Assembly (NCBI RefSeq): GCF_014170375.1
Contig: NZ_LZZW01000011.1
Coordinates: forward strand, 62,001 to 126,000
Length of the DNA stretch: 64,000 bases
Reading direction: 5' to 3'
Source: Variovorax sp. UMC13
GTDB lineage: Bacteria > Pseudomonadota > Gammaproteobacteria > Burkholderiales > Burkholderiaceae_C
Part shown: piece after piece, positions 56,396 through 64,000 of the stretch
Layout of the letters: every line of letters starts with the position of its first letter
How positions within the stretch are numbered: position 1 is the stretch's first letter
Position numbers and translations under genes: made by a program
The notes under the pieces: model-generated
What the model was told of the DNA's origin: nothing
The model's input: only the letters and a program-made list of their open reading frames with translations
Databases searched by the model: none

Positions 56396-58117
56396 TCAGG
56401 GCCGCTCGACCGGGCTGCCGTCACCCGTGCGCAGGACCTCGCCGCCGGCGGTGTCCACCACCGGGCCGATGTGCACCGTACGGGCCGCCGTGAAGGGGCC
56501 GGCCAGGCCCGAGGCGTCGCGCGCCTGCAGCCGCACGTGGTAGTTGCCGCGCGCCGGGCCGCTGATCGTCCAGTGGGACGTGGCCAGTTCGAGGTCGAGC
56601 AGCGGCGCGCCGAAGCCGGGGTCGCGCGCGAGCTGTGCGCGGAAGGTCTGGCCGGGCTCGGCGCGCCAGTGCAGCGTCGGCTGTTCGCGCCGGTCGTCGA
56701 GCCGCAGGTCGGCGATGGTGGGCGTCGGCACGACGGTGAAGGGTTGCGGCGCGGCGAAGGGGCCCTGGTGCTCGGCGCCGGCCCCATCGCGGGCGAGCGT
56801 GGCCACGCGCCACCAGTAGGCGCCGGGGGCCAGTGCGGCCAGGTCCGCATCGCAGCTGCCGGTGAGCCGCTCGTCGCGCAGCGGCCGCGCGAAGTCGGCC
56901 GTGGCCGCCAGCTGCAGGCGCACCGCCTGCGCCTCGGCCGTCGCGGCGCAGACCAGCCGACCGGCCTCGGCGGTCAGGCGCGCGCCCGGCGCGGGCGCGC
57001 GGTAGCCCGGCGGCACCGGGCGGGCCTGGATGCGGAAGGGGTGGCCGATCTTGGGTCCGGTCAGACCCTCGCGGTCGATGGCGCGCACGCTCATCCGGTA
57101 GTCGCCGTCCTCCAGCGCCGGGAACTGCACGCGCCCGCCCTCGAAGACGCCGTTGCGCAGCACCTCGCTCAGCCGCTCCGGCCGCGCGATGCGCACTTCG
57201 TAGCCGGCCACCGTGCCCGTGGGCGTCGGCAGCTGGAACACCAGGCGCTCCGCGTCCTGAAGCAGGTCGGGCAGGGTGGAGGGGTCGGGCGGCGGCGGCA
57301 GGGCCGGGCGCTTGTGGAAGGCGCCGCTGGCCTCGAGCACGGCGCCTTCGCCGGCCAGCAGGTCGGCCATGGGTGCGCCGTGCGTGCGTGGCCGCATCTT
57401 GACCACGCCCGTGGTCACCGCGGTCGAGACCCGGCCCTCGGGCGAAACCGCGACGGCGAAGCGCGTGCCGCGCACGCTGGCCACGGCGCCCGGCGCATGG
57501 ATCTCGAACAGGCGGCCCTTGGGCTGCGGCGCCACCTCCGACTCGACCTTGCCGCGGTGCACTTCGATCACCGATTCGTAGGACCCGGTGTGGCGCTTGC
57601 TGCGCAGTCGCTTGAGCTCGACATCGGAGTCGGCCAGCACCCGCACCACCGAGCCGTCGGCCAGCCGCAGCCGCAGGAAGCCGTCCGTCGGCACCTGGAT
57701 CTGTGTGCCTTCCGTCACCGCGTCGCCGGTGGCCAGCGGGCTCGCGGGCTCCGCGGCCGGCCTGGCCTTCGCCGCGGGTGCCTCGGGCGGCGCGATGCCG
57801 AGCGCGTCCCCCTGCACGAACTCGACCCGGGCCGTCGCCAGGGAGGCCGGGCGCAGCCAGGCGCGCGGGATGCGCAGCACGCTGCCTGCTTCGAGCGCGT
57901 CATGCGCGCCCAGGTGGTTGATCGCCTGCAGTTCCCGCCAGCGCGAGGGCGAGCGCAGATGGCGTTCGCCCAGGGACTGCAGCGTGTCGCCGGGCCGCAC
58001 CAGGAGCCGAAGATCGCCGTGCGGCGCCGCGACCGCCTGCAGGCTGCCCGCCATCGCGAGCGCACCCGCCCACAGCACGGCCAGCGCCCGCCGGCGCGGG
58101 CGTCGGGCGGGCGTCAT
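56396..58117 (-). CDS. LysM-FecR domain periplasmic protein
   Basis: A 573-residue exported protein. A signal peptide lies in residues 1-30. A LysM domain (about 37-84: LLVRPGDTLQSLGERHLRSP) would bind peptidoglycan, a FecR-like domain (about 130-235, with VPTDGFLRLRLADGSVVRVL and VHRGKVES then GTRFAVAV) follows, and the C-terminal half has fibronectin III-like repeats (RISVRAIDREGLTGPKIG-type segments). FecR domains are usually partners of sigma factors, but here the gene is between a response regulator and a CHASE2 kinase, with its start overlapping the regulator stop by four bases. It may anchor or modulate the kinase; this is inferred. Confidence 0.85.
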   Translation of the reverse strand: MTPARRPRRRALAVLWAGALAMAGSLQAVAAPHGDLRLLVRPGDTLQSLGERHLRSPSRWRELQAINHLGAHDALEAGSVLRIPRAWLRPASLATARVEFVQGDALGIAPPEAPAAKARPAAEPASPLATGDAVTEGTQIQVPTDGFLRLRLADGSVVRVLADSDVELKRLRSKRHTGSYESVIEVHRGKVESEVAPQPKGRLFEIHAPGAVASVRGTRFAVAVSPEGRVSTAVTTGVVKMRPRTHGAPMADLLAGEGAVLEASGAFHKRPALPPPPDPSTLPDLLQDAERLVFQLPTPTGTVAGYEVRIARPERLSEVLRNGVFEGGRVQFPALEDGDYRMSVRAIDREGLTGPKIGHPFRIQARPVPPGYRAPAPGARLTAEAGRLVCAATAEAQAVRLQLAATADFARPLRDERLTGSCDADLAALAPGAYWWRVATLARDGAGAEHQGPFAAPQPFTVVPTPTIADLRLDDRREQPTLHWRAEPGQTFRAQLARDPGFGAPLLDLELATSHWTISGPARGNYHVRLQARDASGLAGPFTAARTVHIGPVVDTAGGEVLRTGDGSPVERP

Positions 58118-58848
58118 TCCGGGGTGCCGTTGGCCGACTCCCGCGTTGTCGTCGTGAAATCGCTGCCGTCGATCGACTCCAGCCGATAGCCCAGGCCATA
58201 GATCGCCGACAGCAGGAAGCCGTTGGCGGGGCGCAGATCGAGCTTGGTGCGCAGGCGGGAGATGTGGGTGTCGAGCGAGCGCGAGGGCGTCTCGGCGCCC
58301 AGGCCCCAGACCGCTTCGCGCAGGTGTTCGCGCGACAGCAGGCGGCCCAGGTTCTGGAACAGGAACAGCGCGAGCTCGTACTCGCGGTGCTTGAGCTCGG
58401 TCGGTTCGCCCTTGAAGCGCAGCGTGCGCGAGTGGGGGTGGAAGTGGTAGGGGCCGAAGATCAGTTCCGGCTCGAATTGCGCGGGATAGGAGCGCCGCAG
58501 CAAGGCCCGCACCCGCGCCTCGAGTTCGGCGATGCGGATCGGCTTGACCATGAAGTCGTCGGCGCCGGCCGTGAGCCCTTCCACCATGTCGGCCTCTTCG
58601 CGGCGGTTGGTCACGAAGAGGATGGGCAGCCGGCTGTTGAGGTCTTCCCGGATCCAGCGCACCACGGTCGGTCCCTGCACATCGGGCAGCGTCCAATCCA
58701 GGATCAGCAAATCGTAGGTCTGCAGGCGCAATTCGCGCAGCAGCGTGGTTCCATCGGAAAAGCCATGGCATTCATGGCCGATTCCTTCCATCGTCAGGCG
58801 AATCAGATCCAGTTGGCCCGATTCGTCGTCAAGTGCGGCAATGCGCAT
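58114..58848 (-). CDS. OmpR-family response regulator
   Basis: A 244-residue two-domain regulator. Receiver domain residues 1-120 have the acidic pocket Asp7-Asp8, phosphoacceptor Asp51 (LILDWTLPD) and Lys in DDFMVKPI. The winged-helix DNA-binding domain (about 140-235) shows LKHREYELALFLFQNLGRLL, SRSLDTHISRLRTKL and GYRLES. An AAGGGAGTTGCA site precedes the ATG. It leads the operon with the LysM-FecR protein and CHASE2 kinase and probably receives phosphate from His580 of that kinase. The phased repeats at 58926-58980 are a likely binding region. Confidence 0.93.
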   Translation of the reverse strand: MRIAALDDESGQLDLIRLTMEGIGHECHGFSDGTTLLRELRLQTYDLLILDWTLPDVQGPTVVRWIREDLNSRLPILFVTNRREEADMVEGLTAGADDFMVKPIRIAELEARVRALLRRSYPAQFEPELIFGPYHFHPHSRTLRFKGEPTELKHREYELALFLFQNLGRLLSREHLREAVWGLGAETPSRSLDTHISRLRTKLDLRPANGFLLSAIYGLGYRLESIDGSDFTTTTRESANGTPE

Positions 58849-58925
58849 TGCAACTCCCTTTTGTTTTGAGGCCCGGAGTCTAGGTGCGGGGCGTCTGTCG
58901 ACCAAGTGTATCGAGTCTTTCAACT

Positions 58926-58980
58926 GTCAACTAGTGCACGGATGTGGTCTTAATAGTCAACAATTGTCATTAATTGCCAA
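58926..58980. promoter_or_regulatory. 10-bp-phased GTCAA direct repeats
   Basis: Units GTCAACTAGT (58926), GTCAACAATT (58956), GTCATTAATT (58966) and GCCAAAAATC (58976) begin at positions that all share the same helical phase, with spacings of 30, 10 and 10. The region is only 38% GC (58921-58980) and lies between the divergent response-regulator and lipoprotein genes. OmpR-family regulators typically bind such direct repeats. Confidence 0.5.
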
Positions 58981-59105
58981 AAATCGGACCTATTGCCTTG
59001 GCTCACGCCGTGCGCGCTCATTACATTGCGCGAAGCAAAAAATTTCCCATTCCGTTTATTTGACATTCATTTGCAATTGAACGCGTCGGTGGTGGGTGGA
59101 GCGCA

Positions 59106-59540
59106 ATGTTTCTGAAGAATTCTTTCAAAAAATCCATGGGGTTGATGGCCGCTGGCACGGGCTTGCTGATGGGCTGTGGCGCATCGCCCGGACCCGATCT
59201 GGCCGCTTGGACCTTGGCTGGCACGGCGCCGGTCGTGCGCGCCGTCGGCAGCTTTCCGGACCGCGCGCTGGTCGCGCAACTCGAACCCGGCGTGCGGGAG
59301 GCCGACCTGCGGCGCTGGTTCGGCGCGCCGGACCTCGGCCGCGAGCGCGGCGAGGCCGACGCCGCGACCTGGGAGTACCTCTTCCATTTCCGCAGCGGCG
59401 GCGGCGTCACAAGCTGTCGCGTCAAGCTGGGCTTCGACGGCGCACGCACCGTGCGCAGCGTCCATTGGCAGCCCTCGGCCTGCGGCGACTGGTTGAGCGT
59501 CAAGACGCCGGCGCAGGCGCAAGGAAAAGCCGCCCCCTGA
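59106..59540 (+). CDS. outer-membrane-type lipoprotein with a BamE-like domain
   Basis: A 144-residue lipoprotein. The lipobox is LLMGC with Cys24 as acylation site. The mature part ELPGVREADLRRWFGAPDLG-like segment (residues ~60-78) and WEYLFHFRSGGGVTSCRVKL resemble the SmpA/OmlA (BamE) fold, where a conserved G-x-P in the first helix turn is followed by a W-Y strand. It is too short and too different to be bamE itself. A GGAG site precedes the ATG. It diverges from the signalling operon and faces the phased GTCAA repeats, so it may be a target of that regulator. Confidence 0.78.
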   Translation: MFLKNSFKKSMGLMAAGTGLLMGCGASPGPDLAAWTLAGTAPVVRAVGSFPDRALVAQLEPGVREADLRRWFGAPDLGRERGEADAATWEYLFHFRSGGGVTSCRVKLGFDGARTVRSVHWQPSACGDWLSVKTPAQAQGKAAP

Positions 59541-59648
59541 AAACAAACGGCTGCACCCCTATAGGCGCATTGCGGGAAGTCGGCGGGTGCATCGGGTAAG
59601 CTCCGGCGCGAATAACAACGCAGCCCCGCTGCCCCGAGGAGATTCCTT

Positions 59649-60779
59649 ATGCTGATAGGAGTACCAGCGGAGACGCTGGCCGGAGAGACACGCGTGGCGG
59701 TGACGCCGGAGACCGCGAAGAAGCTGGTGGCGCAGGGCCACGTGGTGATCGTTCAATCGGGCGCGGGCGTGGCAGCCAGCGTGACCGATGCGGCCTATGA
59801 AGCCGTCGGTGCGCGCATCGTCGAGGCGGCCGAGGCCTTTGGGGCCGAGATCGTGCTCAAGGTGCGTGCGCCGTCCGATGCCGAAGCCGCACGGCTCAAG
59901 CCCGGTGCGGTGGTCATCGGCATGCTCAACCCCTTCGATGCCACGGGCCTGCAGCGCCTGGCGGCTGCCGGTGCGGTGGGCTTCGCTCTGGAAGCGGCCC
60001 CGCGCACCACGCGCGCCCAGAGCATGGACGTGCTGTCCTCCCAGGCCAACATCGCCGGCTACAAGGCCGTGATGATCGCGGCCGACCAGTACCAGCGCTT
60101 CTTCCCCATGCTCATGACGGCGGCGGGCACGGTCAAGGCCGCGCGTGTGGTGATCCTGGGGGTGGGCGTGGCGGGCCTGCAGGCGATCGCCACGGCCAAG
60201 CGCCTGGGGGCGGTGATCGAAGCGTCCGACGTGCGCCCCAGCGTGAAGGAACAGATCGAATCGCTGGGCGGCAAGTTCATCGAGGTGTCCTACGACACGC
60301 CCGAAGAGAAGGAAGCCGCTGTCGGCGTGGGCGGTTATGCCAAGCCCATGCCCGCGAGCTGGCTGGCGCGCCAGCAGGTCGAGGTGGCCAAGCGCGTGGC
60401 GCTGGCGGACATCGTGATCAGCACGGCGCTGATCCCGGGCCGCGCGGCCCCGACGCTGATCACCGAAGAGATGGTCAAGTCCATGAAGCCGGGCTCGGTG
60501 ATCGTGGACATCGCCGCGGGCAAGGGCGCCGATGGCGTGGGCGGCAACTGCCCGCTCTCGGAAGCCGACAAGACCGTGGTCAAGCACGGCGTGACGATCG
60601 TGGGCGAGACGAACCTGCCCGCGCGCGTGGCGGCCGATGCATCGGCGCTGTATGCGCGCAATGTGCTGGACTTCCTCAAGCTGATTTGCCCCAAGGAGGG
60701 CGGCCTGAAGATCGACCTCGAGGACGACATCGTGGCGGCCTGCCTGGTCACGCGCGACGGCCAAGTGACGCGCAAGTAA
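59649..60779 (+). CDS. pntAA: NAD(P) transhydrogenase subunit alpha, part 1 (PntAA)
   Basis: A 376-residue soluble NAD(H)-binding subunit (domain I) of proton-translocating transhydrogenase. The opening [20 protein letters not shown] and RYAKKLV-like start, the Rossmann [20 protein letters not shown] and the RQD-type mobile loop region [20 protein letters not shown] match the split alpha subunit of Rhodospirillum rather than the fused E. coli PntA. A GAGGAG ribosome site precedes the ATG. The enzyme makes NADPH from NADH using the proton gradient. First gene of the pnt operon. Confidence 0.96.
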   Translation: MLIGVPAETLAGETRVAVTPETAKKLVAQGHVVIVQSGAGVAASVTDAAYEAVGARIVEAAEAFGAEIVLKVRAPSDAEAARLKPGAVVIGMLNPFDATGLQRLAAAGAVGFALEAAPRTTRAQSMDVLSSQANIAGYKAVMIAADQYQRFFPMLMTAAGTVKAARVVILGVGVAGLQAIATAKRLGAVIEASDVRPSVKEQIESLGGKFIEVSYDTPEEKEAAVGVGGYAKPMPASWLARQQVEVAKRVALADIVISTALIPGRAAPTLITEEMVKSMKPGSVIVDIAAGKGADGVGGNCPLSEADKTVVKHGVTIVGETNLPARVAADASALYARNVLDFLKLICPKEGGLKIDLEDDIVAACLVTRDGQVTRK

Positions 60780-60796
60780 AAGAACAAGGAGCCGAC

Positions 60797-61129
60797 ATGG
60801 ATTCCGTCAACCCGACCGTCATCAACCTGATCATCTTCGTGCTGGCCATCTACGTGGGCTACCACGTGGTGTGGACCGTCACGCCCGCGCTGCACACGCC
60901 GCTGATGGCGGTGACCAACGCGATCTCGGCGATCGTGATCGTGGGCGCGATGCTCGCGGCCGCGCTCACCACCACGCCGCTGGGCAAGACCATGGGCGTG
61001 CTGGCCGTGGCGCTGGCCGCGGTCAACGTCTTCGGTGGCTTCCTGGTCACCCGGCGCATGCTGGAGATGTTCCGCAAGAAGGAAAAGAAGACGGCCGCAC
61101 CCGCTGCCGGCAAGGGAGACGCAGCATGA
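60797..61129 (+). CDS. pntAB: NAD(P) transhydrogenase subunit alpha, part 2 (PntAB)
   Basis: A 110-residue membrane subunit with three helices ([38 protein letters not shown] and [20 protein letters not shown]) forming part of domain II, the proton channel. It ends with a charged Lys/Ala tail. An ACAAGGAG site precedes the ATG and its stop overlaps the pntB start (61126-61129). Confidence 0.95.
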   Translation: MDSVNPTVINLIIFVLAIYVGYHVVWTVTPALHTPLMAVTNAISAIVIVGAMLAAALTTTPLGKTMGVLAVALAAVNVFGGFLVTRRMLEMFRKKEKKTAAPAAGKGDAA

Positions 61130-62628
61130 GCATGAGCCTCGTCACGCTGCTGTACCTGGTGGCCAGCGTCTGCTTCATCCAGGCCCTGAAGGGCCTGAGC
61201 CATCCCACCACCTCCATCCGCGGCAACGTCTTCGGCATGACCGGCATGGCGATCGCGGTGCTGACCACCATCGCGCTGATCCATGGCCAGGCGAAAGCCT
61301 TGAACATCGACTTCGGCACCGGCATCGCCTACGTGCTGGTGGCACTGGTCGTGGGTGGCGGCCTGGGGGCCTACATGGCCAACAAGGTCGAGATGACCAA
61401 GATGCCCGAGCTGGTGGCCTTCATGCACAGCATGATCGGTCTGGCGGCGGTGTTCATCGCCGTGGCCGCAGTGGCCGAGCCCTGGGCCTTCGGCATCACG
61501 GCCGCACCGGTGGCCGCGGCCATCGGCAGCGTCACGGTCGATGGCGGCGCAGTGCTGATCGACGGCTTCCTGCGCTACGCCATCCCCACAGGCAACCGCC
61601 TGGAGCTGTTCCTGGGCGCGGCCATCGGCGCCATCACCTTCAGCGGCTCGGTGATCGCCTTCGGCAAGCTCTCGGGCAAGTACAAGTTCCGCCTGTTCCA
61701 GGGCGCGCCGGTGCAGTTCTCGGGCCAGCACATGCTCAACCTGGTGCTGGGCCTCTTGACCATCGCGCTGGGCCTGGTGTTCGTCTTCACCGAGAGCTGG
61801 ACCGCCTTCTTCGCGATGCTGGCGCTGGCCTTCGTGATGGGTGTGCTGATCATCATCCCGATCGGCGGCGCGGACATGCCGGTGGTGGTGTCGATGCTCA
61901 ACAGCTACTCGGGCTGGGCGGCGGCGGGCATCGGCTTCAGCCTGAACAACGCCATGCTGATCATCGCGGGCTCGCTGGTGGGCAGCTCGGGCGCGATCCT
62001 GAGCTACATCATGTGCAAGGCCATGAACCGCAGCTTCTTCAACGTGATCCTGGGCGGCTTCGGCGGCGAGGCGGTCACGGCCGGCGGCGGGGCCAAGGAG
62101 CAGCGCCCGGTCAAGAGCGGCAGCGCGGACGATGCGGCCTTCGTGCTCAGCAACGCCGAGACGGTGGTGATCGTGCCGGGCTACGGCCTGGCGGTGGCGC
62201 GAGCGCAGCATGCGGTGAAGGAACTCGCGCAGAAGCTCACCGACAAGGGCATCACGGTGAAGTACGCGATCCACCCGGTGGCCGGGCGCATGCCGGGGCA
62301 CATGAACGTGCTCTTGGCCGAGGCCGAGGTGCCCTACGACCAGGTGTTCGAGATGGAGGACATCAACGGCGAGTTCGGCCAGGCCGACGTGGCGATCATC
62401 CTGGGTGCGAACGACGTGGTGAACCCTGCGGCGCACACCAAGGGCAGCGCGATCTACGGCATGCCGATCCTGGAGGCCTACAAGGCCAAGACGGTGATCG
62501 TGAACAAGCGCTCCATGGCCGCGGGCTACGCGGGCCTGGACAACGAACTCTTCTACATGGACAAGACCATGATGGTCTTCGGCGACGCCAAGAAGGTCGT
62601 GGAAGACATGGGCAAGGCGATCGAGTAG
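61126..62628 (+). CDS. pntB: NAD(P) transhydrogenase subunit beta (PntB)
   Basis: A 500-residue subunit. The N-terminal two thirds hold about nine helices of domain II, with [20 protein letters not shown] and [15 protein letters not shown] as conserved loops. The C-terminal NADP(H)-binding domain III starts near residue 320 and includes [40 protein letters not shown] and [10 protein letters not shown], all invariant family features. A second in-frame ATG at 61132 exists, but the ATGA overlap favours 61126. A strong terminator follows. Confidence 0.97.
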   Translation: MSMSLVTLLYLVASVCFIQALKGLSHPTTSIRGNVFGMTGMAIAVLTTIALIHGQAKALNIDFGTGIAYVLVALVVGGGLGAYMANKVEMTKMPELVAFMHSMIGLAAVFIAVAAVAEPWAFGITAAPVAAAIGSVTVDGGAVLIDGFLRYAIPTGNRLELFLGAAIGAITFSGSVIAFGKLSGKYKFRLFQGAPVQFSGQHMLNLVLGLLTIALGLVFVFTESWTAFFAMLALAFVMGVLIIIPIGGADMPVVVSMLNSYSGWAAAGIGFSLNNAMLIIAGSLVGSSGAILSYIMCKAMNRSFFNVILGGFGGEAVTAGGGAKEQRPVKSGSADDAAFVLSNAETVVIVPGYGLAVARAQHAVKELAQKLTDKGITVKYAIHPVAGRMPGHMNVLLAEAEVPYDQVFEMEDINGEFGQADVAIILGANDVVNPAAHTKGSAIYGMPILEAYKAKTVIVNKRSMAAGYAGLDNELFYMDKTMMVFGDAKKVVEDMGKAIE

Positions 62629-62677
62629 GCCCGGGCCGGCCGCATGGGCCGGCCAGGCCTTCGCCTGAAGAGCGCAG

Positions 62678-62705
62678 GCGCCGCGTCGCGGCGCTTTCTT
62701 TTTTT
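62678..62705 (+). terminator. intrinsic terminator of the pnt operon
   Basis: An 8-bp GC-only stem, GCGCCGCG (62678-62685) with CGCGGCGC (62687-62694), followed by TTTCTTTTTTT (62695-62705). It begins 50 bases after pntB and ends 20 bases before the fadD start, so it separates the two units. Confidence 0.85.
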
Positions 62706-62724
62706 CTCAAGTGGAGACAAGAAC

Positions 62725-64000
62725 ATGACGGACCGTCCCTGGCTCGCGAGCTATCCCCCCGGCGTCCCCGCCGACATCGACCCCTCGAGCTATGCCTCGC
62801 TGGTCGGCTTGATGGAGGAGAGCTTCTCGAAGTACGCCGACCGCGTGGCCTACAGCTTCATGGGCAAGGACATGCGCTATGCCGAGGTCGACCGGCAGAG
62901 CCGCGACTTCGCGGCCTACCTGCAAGGCCTGGGCCTGGTCAAGGGCGACCGCGTGGCGGTGATGATGCCCAACTGCCTGCAGTACCCGATCGCGGTGGCC
63001 GGCATCCTGCGCGCCGGCCTGATCCTGGTCAACGTCAACCCGCTCTACACCGCGCGCGAACTCGAGCACCAGCTGCAGGACAGCGGCGCGACGACCATCG
63101 TGATCATGGAGAACTTCGCGGCGACGCTGCAGCATTGCCTCGCATCCACGCCGGTCCGCCACATCGTGCTGGGCGCCATGGGCGACCGGCTGGGCCTGCT
63201 CAAGGGCGCGCTCGTCAACTACGTGGTGCGCAAGGTCAAGAAGCTGGTCCCGGCCTACGAACTGCCGGGCGCGGTGCGCTTCAACAAGGCGCTGGGCGAC
63301 GGCGGGCGGCATCCGCTCAAGGCCCCGGTGGTCGGTCCCGACGACATCGCGGTGCTGCAGTACACCGGCGGCACCACCGGTGTGGCCAAGGGCGCGGTGC
63401 TGCTGCATCGCAACGTGATCGCCAACGTGCTGCAGTCCGAAGCCTGGAATTCGCCCGCGATGCAGAAGGTGCCGGCCGGCGAGCAGCCGACCAGCGTCTG
63501 CGCGCTGCCGCTCTATCACATCTTCGCCTTCACGGTGAACATGATGCTGGGCCTGCGCACCGGCGGCAAGGTGCTGCTGATCCCGAACCCGCGCGACCTC
63601 GCGGCCACGCTCAAGGAGCTGTCGAAGCACAACTTCCACAGCTTTCCCGCGGTCAACACGCTGTTCAACGGCCTTGCCAACCACCCCGACTTCGGCACCG
63701 TGAACTGGAAGCACCTGCAGGTCTCGGTCGGCGGCGGCATGGCGGTGCAGGGCGCCGTGGCCAAGCTCTGGCTCGAGAAGACCGGCTGCCCGATCTGCGA
63801 GGGCTACGGCCTGTCCGAGACCTCGCCCACGGTCAGCTGCAACCCGATCACCAGCACTGCCTACACCGGCACCATCGGCGTGCCGCTGCCGAGCACGCGC
63901 ATGACCTTGCTCGACGACGCCGGCCACGAGGTGGCGCCCGGCGAGCGCGGCGAGATCGCGATCAAGGGCCCGCAGGTGATGGCCGGCTACTGGCAGCGCC
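62725..64000 (+). CDS. fadD: long-chain acyl-CoA synthetase FadD-type, 5' part (cut by window end)
   Basis: The frame from ATG 62725 remains open to the window edge, giving 425 residues of an AMP-forming fatty acyl-CoA ligase (full length usually ~560). The start is MTDRPWLASYPPGVPADIDP, and the P-loop-like adenylate motif YTGGTTGVAKGAVL plus GYGLSETSPTVSCNP match FadD; AVNTLFNGLANHPDF and SVGGGMAVQ agree with long-chain FadD. A GTGGAGA ribosome site precedes the ATG. FadD activates fatty acids with CoA at the inner membrane. The remaining C-terminal domain lies outside. Confidence 0.94.
   Translation, partial: MTDRPWLASYPPGVPADIDPSSYASLVGLMEESFSKYADRVAYSFMGKDMRYAEVDRQSRDFAAYLQGLGLVKGDRVAVMMPNCLQYPIAVAGILRAGLILVNVNPLYTARELEHQLQDSGATTIVIMENFAATLQHCLASTPVRHIVLGAMGDRLGLLKGALVNYVVRKVKKLVPAYELPGAVRFNKALGDGGRHPLKAPVVGPDDIAVLQYTGGTTGVAKGAVLLHRNVIANVLQSEAWNSPAMQKVPAGEQPTSVCALPLYHIFAFTVNMMLGLRTGGKVLLIPNPRDLAATLKELSKHNFHSFPAVNTLFNGLANHPDFGTVNWKHLQVSVGGGMAVQGAVAKLWLEKTGCPICEGYGLSETSPTVSCNPITSTAYTGTIGVPLPSTRMTLLDDAGHEVAPGERGEIAIKGPQVMAGYWQR

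Noticed and set aside
54212..58189. A 1325-codon open frame on the plus strand over the signalling operon.
   Set aside because: Its translation is a compositionally biased shadow of the CHASE2 kinase and FecR genes, which have clear family motifs on the opposite strand.
59061..59090. TTGACA upstream of the lipoprotein as a -35 element.
   Set aside because: No acceptable -10 hexamer occurs 16-18 bases downstream, so I did not annotate a promoter there.

Overview
The window is a densely packed, GC-rich (roughly 68-70%) stretch of a betaproteobacterial chromosome, most likely a Comamonadaceae member close to Variovorax. The pointers are Bug-family solute receptors without transport partners, an aromatic-acid catabolic cluster, the three-subunit PntAA/PntAB/PntB transhydrogenase, a BioMNY transporter, and Comamonadaceae-style intergenic repeats. 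This assignment rests on gene content and style, not on a database comparison. I see no rRNA, tRNA, CRISPR array or intact insertion sequence, and no gene-free stretch above 300 bases.

1-9929 (all + except 5313-6485): the tail of a flavoprotein aromatic hydroxylase, two Bug receptors, an FAD oxidoreductase, an FeS-type photolyase, a PQQ-type sugar dehydrogenase (-), a small membrane protein, a TesB thioesterase, an Old Yellow Enzyme and a PPK2 polyphosphate kinase. 9942-17682: five glycosyltransferase-type genes, one facing left and four in a tight rightward operon preceded by a run of five small hairpins; they look like a surface-glycan or protein-glycosylation locus. 17679-22415 (-): a complete branched-chain amino acid ABC transporter (livKHMGF order of transcription).

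22602-32236: a sugar or polyol utilisation locus. Leftward run a ribose-type ABC transporter (binding protein, ATPase, permease), an aldo/keto reductase and a class I aldolase. Rightward run an FGGY kinase, a GlpD-like FAD dehydrogenase and a GntR/UTRA regulator. The genes are translationally coupled, and the shared control region holds three near-identical 10-bp near-palindromes. The logic is import, phosphorylation, FAD-linked oxidation and aldol cleavage of a substrate I cannot name.

32383-40314: an EamA exporter, a lower-GC two-gene module with a frameshifted PIN-domain gene, a PNPOx-like flavoprotein, an orphan histidine kinase, uvrA (-) and ssb (+). 40423-44227: a LysR regulator facing an intradiol dioxygenase, tautomerase and aromatic-acid MFS permease. 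44300-53516: a zinc-ribbon membrane protein, bioMNY, a DUF6314-like protein, an LLM flavoprotein, an L-lactate dehydrogenase-type enzyme, a LysR regulator, mnmA and a NUDIX hydrolase.

53524-59540: a signalling operon (response regulator, LysM-FecR protein, CHASE2 histidine kinase, small secreted protein) faces a lipoprotein gene across an AT-rich region with 10-bp-phased GTCAA repeats. 59649-64000: pntAA-pntAB-pntB, a terminator, and the start of a FadD-type acyl-CoA ligase cut by the window end.
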